Shown here piece by piece: positions 17,310 to 26,614 of a DNA stretch of 64,000 bases; the first letter of the stretch is position 1, and the number at the start of each line of letters is the position of its first letter. The stretch is taken from assembly GCF_001613795.1 (NCBI RefSeq), contig NZ_LPVZ01000004.1, positions 1 to 64,000 on the forward strand. Reading direction: 5' to 3'. This DNA is from Thalassospira sp. MCCC 1A01148. GTDB taxonomy: Bacteria; Pseudomonadota; Alphaproteobacteria; Rhodospirillales; Thalassospiraceae. The position numbers and the translations under genes were made by a program. The notes beneath the pieces are model-generated. The model was not told the origin of the DNA and made no database searches. It saw only the letters and a program-made list of their open reading frames with translations.

Positions 17310-17380
17310 TGATCTGGTTTCGGCGGAACCAGATCACAATAACCGTGCGGTACGCCCCTGCAGTCTTTAACTGCGGGGGC
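17310..17380 (+). other. Two tandem hairpins after lcdH
   Basis: Hairpin 1: TGATCTGGTT (17310-17319) with AACCAGATCA (17327-17336), 7-nt loop. Hairpin 2: GCCCCTGCAG (17354-17363) with CTGCGGGGGC (17371-17380), one G-T pair, 7-nt loop. Neither has a T run, so they may stabilise the 3' end or moderate read-through into the esterase gene rather than act as simple terminators. Confidence 0.55.
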
Positions 17381-17426
17381 ATCCGCGTTAGGCTGCACCA
17401 TCACGTCTTTGACCAAGGATCCGTTG

Positions 17427-18371
17427 ATGGCCAATTCCGATCAGGTTTCTTCCGAAGTAACCTATGACCCGATGCCAGATGAAGAAGGCATTCGCGCCTT
17501 TATCGCCAAATGCGACGGGTTCTATCCGCCCGACGCGGTGGCGGCCTCAATCGAACAGCAACGCAGCTGGTACGATGCGCTTTGTGCCGAGTTTGCCTTT
17601 CCGCATCCGGACGGCATGCAGGTCGAGGATGACGTGATTGCCGATGTGCCGGTGCGCCATTATTGCCCGGTCGATTGCACATCTAACCACAAGATCGTCT
17701 ATATGCATGGCGGTGGCTTTGTGGTCGGATCGCGCGACAGCCACGATGCGATTTGTGCGGAAATATCCGAGGCGGCAAAAGCCGAACTGATCGCAATTGA
17801 TTACCGTTTGGCGCCTGAGCATATCTGGCCGGCCCAGCACGAAGATTGCCATCGGGTGACCCAAAGTATCCTGGCATCGGGCAAGAAGATTGTGTTGGTG
17901 GGCGACAGTGCGGGTGGCATGCTGGCCGCCGGGATTGCCGTTCGGGCCCGCGAAGAGGGCTTTGGTGACCGCGTTTTGGGGCAGGCATTGATCTATCCGG
18001 CCCTTGGCGGTGACTTGAACTGGCCAAGCTATGGGCAGATGGCCAATGCGCCGGGGCTCAGTACTGACGATGTGATTTACTACCGTGATGTGCTGAAGGC
18101 ACCGATGGATGATCCGTTTGCCCATGCGCTGTCGGTTGATGATCTGCGTGGGCTTCCGCCGACTTTTATTACTGCAGCCCATTTTGATCCGCTGCGCGAT
18201 GACGGGCGCGAATATACCGCCCGCCTTGCCCGTGCGGGCATTTCCGTTCAATACCGTGAAGAACCCCAAATGATCCATGGCTGGCTGCGTGCCCGGCATA
18301 TGAGCCCGGGGGCCAAAACCGCGTTCGGGCATCTGTGTGATGCCATCAGCGCGATGGTCGATCAAAAATAA
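17427..18371 (+). CDS. Alpha/beta hydrolase (HSL family esterase), possible acylcarnitine hydrolase
   Basis: A 314-residue hormone-sensitive-lipase-type hydrolase. It has the oxyanion-hole motif HGGGF, the nucleophile elbow GDSAGG, an acid in the DPLRDDGREY segment and a catalytic His in MIHGW. Such enzymes cleave short acyl esters. The gene follows lcdH by 127 nt on the same strand and ends with the cluster's terminator, so a role in releasing carnitine from short-chain acylcarnitines is plausible, but the sequence alone does not show the substrate. The ATG at 17427 has AAGGA at 8-nt spacing and is chosen over an in-frame TTG at 17409. Confidence 0.85.
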   Translation: MANSDQVSSEVTYDPMPDEEGIRAFIAKCDGFYPPDAVAASIEQQRSWYDALCAEFAFPHPDGMQVEDDVIADVPVRHYCPVDCTSNHKIVYMHGGGFVVGSRDSHDAICAEISEAAKAELIAIDYRLAPEHIWPAQHEDCHRVTQSILASGKKIVLVGDSAGGMLAAGIAVRAREEGFGDRVLGQALIYPALGGDLNWPSYGQMANAPGLSTDDVIYYRDVLKAPMDDPFAHALSVDDLRGLPPTFITAAHFDPLRDDGREYTARLARAGISVQYREEPQMIHGWLRARHMSPGAKTAFGHLCDAISAMVDQK

Positions 18372-18372
18372 G

Positions 18373-18399
18373 AAAAGGGCCGGATGACCGGCCCTTTTT
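18373..18399. terminator. Bidirectional terminator between esterase and CocE-type gene
   Basis: GGGCCGG (18377-18383) and CCGGCCC (18388-18394) with a 4-nt loop, AAAA before and TTTTT after. It lies between convergent genes ending at 18371 and 18415. Confidence 0.93.
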
Positions 18400-18414
18400 C
18401 GTTTCTGCAGATGC

Positions 18415-20421
18415 CTACATGAAGTCTCGCGGGATTGTCTTTTCCCACTTCTTTTCAAACACCTGTTCACTGCCCTCATAGCCGATCACCCAGGCGGACA
18501 CATACCAGTTGTCGCGATCACATTTGAGTTCCACATGGCAATCGGTGCGCACCGACCAGTCATCGCGTTCAAGATCGCAGGTCCAGGCGGCCTCGCCCGT
18601 GACCGATGTCGGATCAAGCGGGTTGATCGTCCAGGTTTCGCTGCGCACTTGGCGGGTCGACAGGCGCGAGTCAGGATGTTCAAACAGCCCGGTATCTTCA
18701 TAGATGCGATAACGGGTTTCGTTCTGCGTGAGATTGCGTTGAACACTCCGTTCCGTCCGGCCCGGTTTGTGTTCGATATATTTGGGCAGCGGATCGGGAT
18801 TGTCCGGTTCCTTGACCTCAATCTTCTCGTGCGCGCCGAGCAACGGCAGATCAAAAGCAATAGAAGATGGTGATACAGTCAGTCCCGCGTCAAAGGGTGC
18901 TGGCAGGATCATTGGCCAATAGGATGTCGACAGTGCAAGCCGCATGCGGTGACCCGGCTTGAAACGATAGCCGCAGGCATCAAGAACAAGTGTGATGGTC
19001 ACCTTCTTGCCGCGCGGCATCGGTTTGGGATCGTTATAATTGGCTTCAAGATCACGATGGGCAAGGTTCAGAACCCCGAACGACACACGGGTCGCGGTAC
19101 CATCAGGGTGCACATCGACCAGACGTGCACAAAGGTTCGACCAATCCGCATCGCATTCCAGATCAACGCGCAAAACCGGACGCCCCAGAAGGTCAATCTC
19201 GGCCTCAAGCGGTGCGGTTTCAAAGACCAGCGATCCGGCGTCATCCGGACGCTGATCAATGGCCATTTCGGCATCTGGTTTCAGCGTGAAATATTCGCCC
19301 GATGCAGTGCCGGTATCGAGCGGTGATTTCAGGTAAATGTCGGCAGCAGGGGTACTTTCGTCACCTGCCTCGAAGGCGAGCTTGCCGTCATTGACATAAA
19401 GGGTTTGGGTTTCGGGTTCCGACCATGTGTCCTTGGCGATCCAGAAGCCCGGATCAAAGTCACGCCGAGCGGCCGGTTTGGGGCCATCGAGGATATAGGC
19501 GCGCATCTGGGGCAGGTCATCCATACCGTTATCATCATCCCGCAGCCATTTGTTCCACCATTTGATGGCTTCGCCCGTGAAGTCGGCACGCGGCTTTGGC
19601 CAGGCGAAATGCGGGTATTTATGCACCCACGGGCCGATGAGGGCCTTGGACCTGTCTGGCATACCTTCAATCGCGCGCATTGGCGTGTTGCGATAGCCAT
19701 CCGCCCACCCGGCAAGAACCATCGACGGGATTTTGACGGCATCGAAATCCTCGCAGATCGAGGCATGCTTCCAGAATTCATCGCGGGTCTGGTGTTGAAG
19801 CCATTCTTCCAAAAAGAGCGGCTCTTCCTTCAGGCGGTGCAGCCACATCGCGCGCCAGTCATCACCAACCAAGGCCGGGTCAGGTGAGCGTGACTGATAG
19901 GCCAGCATTGTGCCTGCCCATGACAGTTGTGCCGAGAGATGACAGCCATTTTTATAGTGAATGTCGTCGTTATAGCGGTCCACCGTTGATGCGATGGAAA
20001 TCACCGCCTTGAGCGCAGGCGGGTTCAGGGCAGCAACCTGCAGGCAGTTAAATCCGCCCCAGGAAATCCCCATCATGCCGACCGATCCGTTGCACCACGG
20101 TTGATCGGCGATCCATGCAATCAGTTCACATGCATTGGCCAGTTCAAGTTCGGTATATTCGCCGTCAATCACACCGTCTGATTCACCCGATCCGCGAATA
20201 TCAATCCGCACGCCGGCAATGCCGGCCTTGGCAAATTCGGGATAGGTCGACTCATCGCGCGCACAGGTACCATCGCCCTTGCGATAGGGCAGAAACTCAA
20301 ACACCGCAGGAACCGGGTCGTTTTCAGCATTTTCGGGCATCCACATGCGGGCAGCCAATCGGGTGCCGTCTGCGATGGTGATAAAGGTGTTTTCAATAAC
20401 AGTGAAATTTCTGTCGGACAT
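18415..20421 (-). CDS. CocE/NonD-family serine hydrolase (X-Pro dipeptidyl-peptidase type)
   Basis: A 668-residue hydrolase. Residues about 15-290 form the alpha/beta-hydrolase domain with the nucleophile motif GISWGGF (Ser120) and an inserted helical cap (about 150-230); the C-terminal half (about 310-560) is the jelly-roll PepX_C domain, and about 100 further residues extend the end. Family members include cocaine esterase, glutaryl-7-ACA acylase and X-prolyl peptidases, so ester or amide hydrolysis is expected but the substrate is unknown. No signal peptide is seen, so it is cytoplasmic. It lies immediately downstream of an oligopeptide-type ABC importer on the same strand, behind a terminator, suggesting that the importer may supply its substrate. 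Confidence 0.85.
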   Translation of the reverse strand: MSDRNFTVIENTFITIADGTRLAARMWMPENAENDPVPAVFEFLPYRKGDGTCARDESTYPEFAKAGIAGVRIDIRGSGESDGVIDGEYTELELANACELIAWIADQPWCNGSVGMMGISWGGFNCLQVAALNPPALKAVISIASTVDRYNDDIHYKNGCHLSAQLSWAGTMLAYQSRSPDPALVGDDWRAMWLHRLKEEPLFLEEWLQHQTRDEFWKHASICEDFDAVKIPSMVLAGWADGYRNTPMRAIEGMPDRSKALIGPWVHKYPHFAWPKPRADFTGEAIKWWNKWLRDDDNGMDDLPQMRAYILDGPKPAARRDFDPGFWIAKDTWSEPETQTLYVNDGKLAFEAGDESTPAADIYLKSPLDTGTASGEYFTLKPDAEMAIDQRPDDAGSLVFETAPLEAEIDLLGRPVLRVDLECDADWSNLCARLVDVHPDGTATRVSFGVLNLAHRDLEANYNDPKPMPRGKKVTITLVLDACGYRFKPGHRMRLALSTSYWPMILPAPFDAGLTVSPSSIAFDLPLLGAHEKIEVKEPDNPDPLPKYIEHKPGRTERSVQRNLTQNETRYRIYEDTGLFEHPDSRLSTRQVRSETWTINPLDPTSVTGEAAWTCDLERDDWSVRTDCHVELKCDRDNWYVSAWVIGYEGSEQVFEKKWEKTIPRDFM

Positions 20422-20463
20422 ATTGGGGCGTGGTCCTTTGGAGTGGTTATGTGGGGCTTATTC

Positions 20464-20498
20464 AAAAAGGCGGCCCATGATCCGGGCCGCCTTTTTTT
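20464..20498. terminator. Terminator after the ABC importer operon
   Basis: AAAAA then GGCGGCCC (20469-20476) pairs with GGGCCGCC (20484-20491) and TTTTTTT, 7-nt loop. On the minus strand it follows the ATPase stop at 20515 and precedes the CocE-type gene, so that gene likely has partial read-through or its own promoter. Confidence 0.9.
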
Positions 20499-20514
20499 GT
20501 TTTTGCACGGCTTT

Positions 20515-22146
20515 TTAGTGACCGGCACTTTCCATTTTGCGCGTGGCCAGAACTTTTTCCAGCCAGCCCAGTTCCATTTCCGGCACCGATTTCAAAAGAA
20601 GGTCGGTGTAATCGTCAAATGGCGGGTTCAGGACTTCGGACCGCGGGCCGAAATCGACCAGCTTGCCCTGCAGCATCACCGCAACAGAATCGGCAATTGC
20701 ACGCACAATTGCGATGTCATGGGTGATGAACAGGTAGGACACCTGACGTTCCTTTTGCAGACGCAGCAAAAGATCAAGGATGCCTTCGGCCACCAGCGGA
20801 TCAAGGGCCGAGGTCGGCTCGTCACACAGGATCAATTCCGGTTTTGCGGCCAGGGCACGTGCGATGGCCACACGTTGCTTTTGCCCGCCGGAAAGTTCGG
20901 CCGGATAGCGGTCATAGAAAGCTTCGCCCATCTCGATTTCATCAAGAAGTTTGATGACTTCTTTTCTGCGCTCAGCACCACGCATGCCGAAATAGAACTG
21001 CAACGGACGACCAATGATCTGGCCGACGGTCTGGCGCGGGTTCATCGCGGTATCAGCCATTTGATAGATCAGCTGAATACGGCGTAAATGATCGCGTGAC
21101 CTGTCTTTTTGTGCGTTGGACAGTTCGTCATCACCAAATTTGACACTGCCCTTGAAGGGCGGCAGCAACCCGGTGATCACACGCGCCAATGTGGATTTGC
21201 CCGAACCGGATTCGCCCACCACAGCCAGTGTCTGACCGCGAGGCACATGCAGCGATACGTCATGAAGAACCTGCACCCCGTTGCCATAGGCAGCCGAGAT
21301 GTTTTCAACCTTCAGCAAAGCGTCCGTCTGGTCGCGGGCTTCGGTCTGTTTGGTCTGACGCACATTGACCAGCGCCTTGGTGTATTCCTGACGCGGGTTT
21401 TCAATGATCTGCTGAACTGGACCATATTCGACGGTGTCGCCGTTGCGCAGCACCATGATGTCATCCGAAATCTGGGCCACAACGGCCAGATCATGGGTGA
21501 TGTAAAGGGCTGCTGTCCCGGTCATTTCAATCGCATTCTTGATCGCGGCCAGAACGTCGATCTGGGTTGTCACGTCAAGGGCTGTGGTTGGTTCGTCAAA
21601 GACGATCAATTCCGGTTTGGAACACAGTGCCATGGCGGTCATGGCACGTTGCAGCTGTCCACCCGATACCTGATGGGGGAAACGGTTCCCGAAATTCTTT
21701 GGGTCTGGAAGACCCAGAATTTCAAACAGATAGTCGGCGCGTTTGCGGGCCTCATCGCGGCTCATCAGGCCGTGTTCGACCGTGGCTTCAATCACCTGAT
21801 CACCCAGTTTGTGCGCCGGGTTAAACGATGCCGCAGCCGATTGAGCAACGTAACAAACACGGGCCCCGCGAATTTTGCGGATACCCTTTTTATCCAGCGG
21901 AAGGATGTCCTCGCCATCAAGCAGGACTTCGCCACCGGTGATGCGTACACCACCCCGGCCATAGGCCAAGGCTGCAAGGCCGATGGTGGATTTACCCGCA
22001 CCGGATTCCCCGATCAGGCCAAGGACCTTGCCCTTTTGCAGATCAAAGGACACACCATGGACGATCTCGATATCCTGCGGTGCTTCACCCGGTGGGAAGA
22101 TGGTCGCGCCAATGCGCAGATCGCGTACCGATAAAAGATCAGACAT
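20515..22146 (-). CDS. ABC transporter ATP-binding protein, fused DppD-DppF type
   Basis: A 543-residue protein with two complete ABC cassettes in one chain. The first (about 5-255) has Walker [10 protein letters not shown], signature VSGGQLQRA and Walker B LIVFDEPT; the second (about 270-520) has [24 protein letters not shown] and LILCDEPT. It energises the two permeases encoded just upstream, with which it overlaps by 8 bp. Oligopeptide/nickel-type importers normally have two separate ATPases; fused forms are common in Alphaproteobacteria. Confidence 0.95.
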   Translation of the reverse strand: MSDLLSVRDLRIGATIFPPGEAPQDIEIVHGVSFDLQKGKVLGLIGESGAGKSTIGLAALAYGRGGVRITGGEVLLDGEDILPLDKKGIRKIRGARVCYVAQSAAASFNPAHKLGDQVIEATVEHGLMSRDEARKRADYLFEILGLPDPKNFGNRFPHQVSGGQLQRAMTAMALCSKPELIVFDEPTTALDVTTQIDVLAAIKNAIEMTGTAALYITHDLAVVAQISDDIMVLRNGDTVEYGPVQQIIENPRQEYTKALVNVRQTKQTEARDQTDALLKVENISAAYGNGVQVLHDVSLHVPRGQTLAVVGESGSGKSTLARVITGLLPPFKGSVKFGDDELSNAQKDRSRDHLRRIQLIYQMADTAMNPRQTVGQIIGRPLQFYFGMRGAERRKEVIKLLDEIEMGEAFYDRYPAELSGGQKQRVAIARALAAKPELILCDEPTSALDPLVAEGILDLLLRLQKERQVSYLFITHDIAIVRAIADSVAVMLQGKLVDFGPRSEVLNPPFDDYTDLLLKSVPEMELGWLEKVLATRKMESAGH

Positions 22147-22966
22147 CGCCGCGGCCTCCTTTCAGGCTGGAAGTACGTTTCAGCAACCAGTCGACAACCA
22201 TGTTTACGCAGATGGCAAGGGCCGCAATCGCGCCACCCGGAATAAGGGCGGCTTGAATGCCAAAGATGATGCCATCCTTGTTGTCCTTGACCATGCCGCC
22301 CCAGTCGGCAGCCGGCGGCTGAATGCCAAGACCCAGGAACGAAAGGGTCGACAGGAACAGGATCGAAAAGGCGAAACGCAGCCCGAATTCGGCCAGAAGC
22401 GGCGAAAGCGTGTTGGGCAGAATTTCACGGAAGATGATCCACATCCGGCCTTCACCACGCAGTTTGGCAGCCTCGACAAACTCCATCACCGCAACATCAA
22501 GCGCAACTGCCCGGCCCAGACGATAGACGCGCGTTGAGTCAAGAATGGCCATCACGGCAATCAGGATAAAGATGTTCTGCGGCAGAACAGCCAGAACGAC
22601 CAGCGCGAAAATCAGGGTCGGGATCGACATCATCAAATCGTTCAGACGCGACAGTCCCTGATCAATCGGACCACCGGAAACAGCGGCCGTGAAGCTCAGG
22701 AAAATGCCGATGGAAAACGACAGGATCGATGCTGCAAGCGACACAAACAGGGTTGTCTGCGCACCGTAAATCAGGCGTGAAAGCAGATCACGGCCCAGGT
22801 TGTCGGTGCCCAGAAGATAAAGATCACTGGCCGGTTCCCAAACACCCGCAACAATTTCGCGTTCCCCATAGGGCGCGATGAGCGGGGCAAGGACGGCACA
22901 GCCAAAAGCAAACAGAATGCCCAGAATACCGATCCAGGCGGTCAGCGGGATTTCACGTAATCTCAT
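22139..22966 (-). CDS. ABC transporter permease, DppC/OppC type
   Basis: A 275-residue inner-membrane permease with the N-terminal PYGEREIV...YLLGTDNLGRDLLSRL block characteristic of DppC-type subunits, about six membrane helices and the EAA-loop region EFVEAAKLRGEGRMWIIFREI. It overlaps the upstream permease by four bases (ATGA) and the ATPase downstream by eight, so the three are translated as a coupled set. Confidence 0.94.
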   Translation of the reverse strand: MRLREIPLTAWIGILGILFAFGCAVLAPLIAPYGEREIVAGVWEPASDLYLLGTDNLGRDLLSRLIYGAQTTLFVSLAASILSFSIGIFLSFTAAVSGGPIDQGLSRLNDLMMSIPTLIFALVVLAVLPQNIFILIAVMAILDSTRVYRLGRAVALDVAVMEFVEAAKLRGEGRMWIIFREILPNTLSPLLAEFGLRFAFSILFLSTLSFLGLGIQPPAADWGGMVKDNKDGIIFGIQAALIPGGAIAALAICVNMVVDWLLKRTSSLKGGRGDV

Positions 22967-23970
22967 CGCGGATGCCTCAGTCTCGGATTGGCGACAATGG
23001 CGACGATATCGGCCACCATATTGAGCAGGATATACACCGCCGCAAAGATCAGGCCGCAGGCCTGCACGACAGGCATGTCACGTACTGTTACGGCATCAAC
23101 CATATACTGGCCCATGCCGGGATAGACGAAGACAACCTCGACCACGACAACACCCACAACCAGATAGGCCAGGTTCAGGGCAACAACGTTGACAATCGGG
23201 GCAATGGCATTCGGAGCCGCGTGTTTGACGATGGCCTTGAATGCGCCAAGACCCTTGAGTTCGGCGGTTTCCATGTAGGCCGATGACATCACACTGATGA
23301 TGGCTGCACGGGTCATGCGCATCATGTGTGCGAGCACCACCATCACCAGCGTTGCCGTCGGCAGGGCAATTGCGCCCAGTCGTTCCGACCAGCCCATATT
23401 GTCATAGACGGTGGACGGGAAAGTCGCGACGCCCATCTGCACGGCAAAGAACACGATCAGGATATAACCGATAAAGAATTCCGGCAGCGAGATCGCGGCA
23501 AGCGACAGAACGTTAATCACGCGATCAGGAATACGGTTGCGATAATGAACTGCAACCATGCCAAGACCAACTGCAAGCGGCACCGAAATTGCCGCAGCAA
23601 AGAACGCCAGGAACAAAGAGTTCCCAAGACGCTTGGTGATTTGTTCACTTACCGGCGCACCACTGGCCCAGCTATTGCCGAAATCGCCTTGAACAACACC
23701 GCCAAGCCATTCGAAATAGCGGGTCGTAATCGGACGATCCAGACCAAGGTCTTCGCGGATATTGGCAATTGCCTGCGGTGTCGCAGACTGCCCAAGATAG
23801 GTTTCGGCGAAATCGCCCGGAAGGGCTTCTACGCCAGCAAAAATCAGGACTGAAACAGCCCAAAGCAACAACACACTCAAGCCCAGTCGTTCGGCAATCA
23901 GTACCGATAACGGATGGGTTTCTTTTAGTCTGTGTCGCGCGGCTCGCACGCCGGCCAAGGGATTGGCCAT
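22963..23970 (-). CDS. ABC transporter permease, DppB/OppB type
   Basis: A 335-residue permease with about six membrane helices. The family block GDFAETYLGQSATPQAIANI and RPITTRYFEWLGGVVQGDFG follow the first helix, and the cytoplasmic EAA loop is METAELKGLGAFKAIVKHAAPNA (read in two parts). The ATG at 23970 is chosen because AGGGGGAG lies about 9 nt upstream; an in-frame GTG at 23976 is too close to that site. It is the first permease gene after the binding-protein gene, separated from it by about 200 nt that contain a hairpin. Confidence 0.93.
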   Translation of the reverse strand: MANPLAGVRAARHRLKETHPLSVLIAERLGLSVLLLWAVSVLIFAGVEALPGDFAETYLGQSATPQAIANIREDLGLDRPITTRYFEWLGGVVQGDFGNSWASGAPVSEQITKRLGNSLFLAFFAAAISVPLAVGLGMVAVHYRNRIPDRVINVLSLAAISLPEFFIGYILIVFFAVQMGVATFPSTVYDNMGWSERLGAIALPTATLVMVVLAHMMRMTRAAIISVMSSAYMETAELKGLGAFKAIVKHAAPNAIAPIVNVVALNLAYLVVGVVVVEVVFVYPGMGQYMVDAVTVRDMPVVQACGLIFAAVYILLNMVADIVAIVANPRLRHPR

Positions 23971-24097
23971 GAACACATACTCCCCCTTAGTGGCCTGAAC
24001 GGAAATTCAAGACGGGTGGGACGGCAAAGGATAATTTGCCTCCATCTGGAAATTTCGATCAGACCGTGACTTAAACAAACAGGCGAACAACAAGACG

Positions 24098-24126
24098 GGG
24101 ACCACGACCAATAAGGTCGTGATCCC
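24098..24126 (-). terminator. Hairpin between binding-protein and permease genes
   Basis: GGGA and CACGACC (24098-24109, one C-A mismatch) pair with GGTCGTG and TCCC (24115-24126) around an AATAA loop. On the minus strand only a weak T-rich tract follows, so it is better seen as a partial terminator or RNA-stabilising structure that raises binding-protein output over permease output. Confidence 0.6.
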
Positions 24127-24166
24127 GCATATCTTCAGTCATCGGGATGCAGGGCATCCCAACTGA

Positions 24167-25756
24167 TTAGCTGTTGATCCACAGACGCGAAGCAACAAAA
24201 CCGTTCGACATGTCGTTGCCGATGTCATCGACAAAGCCGGAAACGTTTGTCGTGGTTGCGTTCACGAAGTCATTGAACATCGGCAGGATCAGACCACCGG
24301 TGTCACGGACCATCAGCGCCATGTCGTGGTACATTTCCTTACGCTTGGCCTGGTCGAGTTCCGCACGTGCTTCAAGAAGGATCTTGTCGAACTCGGTATT
24401 GAAGAAGCGGGTATCGTTCCAGTCAGCGCTCGACAGATAGGCGGTCGAGTACATCTGGTCCTGGGTCGGACGACCACCCCAGTAAGAGGTCGAGAACGGC
24501 TGAACGTTCCAGACGTTCGACCAGTAACCGTCGCCCGGCTCGCGCTTGATTTCGATGTCGATGCCGGCCTTTTTGGCGGTTTCCTGATACAGGACTGCGG
24601 CATCAACTGCACCCGGGAAGGCAACATCGGACGTACGCAGCAGAACCGAACCGTCATGGCCGGACTTCTTGAAGTGGAAGGCCGCCTTGTCCGGATCGTA
24701 GGTGCGCTGTTCGATGCTTTCCGGGAACAGGGCATAGGTTTCGTTGATCGGGAAGTCGTTACCGACCTTGCCGTAACCACCAAGGATCTTCTCGACCATG
24801 GTTTCACGGTCCATCGCGTATTTCAGCGCCAGACGCAGGTCGTTATTGTCGAACGGCGCGGTGTTGCAATGCATGATGAAGACATAGTGGCCGCGGCCCG
24901 AAGTGGTCTGAATTTCGACATTCGGTGCACGTTTGAGAAGGCCAACGGTCTTCGGATCAACACGGTTGATGAAGTGAACCTGACCCGATGACAGGGCTGC
25001 CATACGTGCGGTCGCATCGTTCATCACGATCATTTCGACGGAATCAACAAAGCCGCGATCGGTGCGCCAGTCATTTTCGTTTTTCACAAACGTTGCGCGC
25101 ACGCCAGCTTCGAAGTTGTCGATCTTGAACGGACCGGTACCGATGCCGGCATTCGGGTTGTCATACCCACCACCCGGCTGAATCACGAGGTGATAGTCAC
25201 TTAGCAGCAGCGGAAGGTCAGCGTTGCCTTCGGACAGGGTCAGGACAAGATCGCCGCCCTTGTTTTCGATACCCTTGATCGAGCCCAGAACACCCAGTGC
25301 GCCGGATTCCGACTTTTCGTCGGTGTGGCGGTTCAGGGTTTTGACAACATCATCGATGGTCAGTTCGGAGCCATCGTGGAATTCGACACCTTTGCGGATT
25401 TTGAATGTCCAGACCGATGCATCCGCATTCGGTTCCCAGGACTCTGCAAGGGACGGGACGGCAAGGCCACTGGACGGATGTGATTCAACCAGGGTGTCAC
25501 CCCAGTTACGGTTCATGGCAAAGGTGAATTGCGAAGACGATTTCGCCGGATCAATTACGTCCGTCGAAGAACCGCCCTGAAGGCCAAGTTTCAGATGACC
25601 GCCGCGTTTGGGTTCCTGTGCCATGGCTGCCTTGCCGTAAAGGCTGGTGGCAGCTGCAAGGGTCAGGCCGGCGGCCATCGAACGGCCGATAAACTCGCGG
25701 CGGTTCATTTCATGAGCGGTGACGCGTGACGCAAAATGCTTGATAGGGTCAGTCAT
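24167..25756 (-). CDS. ABC transporter substrate-binding protein, DppA/OppA family, Tat-exported
   Basis: A 529-residue SBP_bac_5 protein. It begins with a twin-arginine signal (MNRREFIGRSMAAGLTLAAA at about 17-36, cleavage probably after AMA near residue 46). The family core is recognisable: LAESWEPNADASVWTFKIRK, GVEFHDGSELTIDDVV, GTGPFKI, LRLALKYAMDRE. Members bind di- and oligopeptides, opines, nickel or glutathione; here the ligand is not evident. It is the first gene of the importer operon. Proximity to carnitine/betaine genes leaves quaternary-amine derivatives possible, but nothing in the sequence proves it. The ATG at 25756 has AAGGA upstream. Confidence 0.92.
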   Translation of the reverse strand: MTDPIKHFASRVTAHEMNRREFIGRSMAAGLTLAAATSLYGKAAMAQEPKRGGHLKLGLQGGSSTDVIDPAKSSSQFTFAMNRNWGDTLVESHPSSGLAVPSLAESWEPNADASVWTFKIRKGVEFHDGSELTIDDVVKTLNRHTDEKSESGALGVLGSIKGIENKGGDLVLTLSEGNADLPLLLSDYHLVIQPGGGYDNPNAGIGTGPFKIDNFEAGVRATFVKNENDWRTDRGFVDSVEMIVMNDATARMAALSSGQVHFINRVDPKTVGLLKRAPNVEIQTTSGRGHYVFIMHCNTAPFDNNDLRLALKYAMDRETMVEKILGGYGKVGNDFPINETYALFPESIEQRTYDPDKAAFHFKKSGHDGSVLLRTSDVAFPGAVDAAVLYQETAKKAGIDIEIKREPGDGYWSNVWNVQPFSTSYWGGRPTQDQMYSTAYLSSADWNDTRFFNTEFDKILLEARAELDQAKRKEMYHDMALMVRDTGGLILPMFNDFVNATTTNVSGFVDDIGNDMSNGFVASRLWINS

Positions 25757-26614
25757 CCCTGTTCCTTCTCTGATGCTTTTGATCTTGCTGAATTATTTAA
25801 TTGGTGTGGCAGTTTCCACCCGCGATTTGGTTTTGATTGGTAGAGCAGGTTTGGGTGTCGTTCGGACACAAACGGGCATGCAGCGTGAAGATGCGCTGTT
25901 GTGCCATGTCACCGCTTTTGCGCAGCTATTGAACTCCCCCGTTGGCCACAATAATTTCCCCTTTCGGGTATGTGCACGGCCATGGATGTTGGCCTTTTGC
26001 AAGGCGCATCCAGCAAATATGTTCAGACAGGACCTATGATGTCCTGAGCTGAAAGCACATGTGTGTGGGACAGACAGTGCACAAATCGAGCATATCGTGA
26101 CACGAGTACGGTGCCTTCATCAAGCCGACAGCACACAGGTCTGCCAACATCCGGCATCCTTGAATAGATTTTTATGGTTAAAAATTCTCTGGAAAATAGA
26201 ATAGATTTCCGATGGATTTTTCCAAGAAATGCCTTGCCCGATAAGGGGTTTACGACCGGCTCGGTCGTTTGAATTCGCCCGCATTATTGTATACGAAAAA
26301 AATTTTAAAATTTTCAGGTTCGAACATCGAAAATTGGTACAAAAAGGTCCTGAAATCGGTATTTGAATTCGAAAAATATTCAATAAGCGATTCGGGATTT
26401 GGCGCAGAATTCCAATGCCAATTCGGCAGGTTTCATAAGCAAGTATTGTCAAACTTGTGCACCGATTTGTGCGCACAATACTGCAGCAATGTTTATGTGA
26501 GATTTCGAAAGTCGGTTTTTGATTTTGAACACGGTCAGTGTTAGGCTTTTGCCGCTACCCTGATATTTCGTGAAATCATGGACTTCGGGGGTGGTGCACA
26601 TAACGGAGGAATGA
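25757..26614. other. 858-nt gene-free, AT-rich region between importer and UspA genes
   Basis: No supported gene. The right half (26120-26570) is clearly more AT-rich than its surroundings. It carries direct repeats GAATAGATTT (26162-26171, 26199-26208) and TTTGAATTCG (26268-26277, 26362-26371) and a short perfect hairpin ACGACCG-GCT-CGGTCGT (26252-26268) followed by TT. It must contain the divergent promoters of the importer and UspA/BCCT operons. Short open frames on both strands have no ribosome sites and unlikely composition. Confidence 0.5.

Noticed and set aside
20515-25756. Assigning the ABC importer to betaine or carnitine (ProU/OpuC type)
   Set aside because: The binding protein is of the SBP_bac_5 oligopeptide family and the ATPase is a fused Dpp type, not the betaine-importer type; only proximity would support it.
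26120-26544. Short frames on both strands in the AT-rich region before the UspA gene
   Set aside because: Low-complexity, no ribosome site, mutually overlapping.
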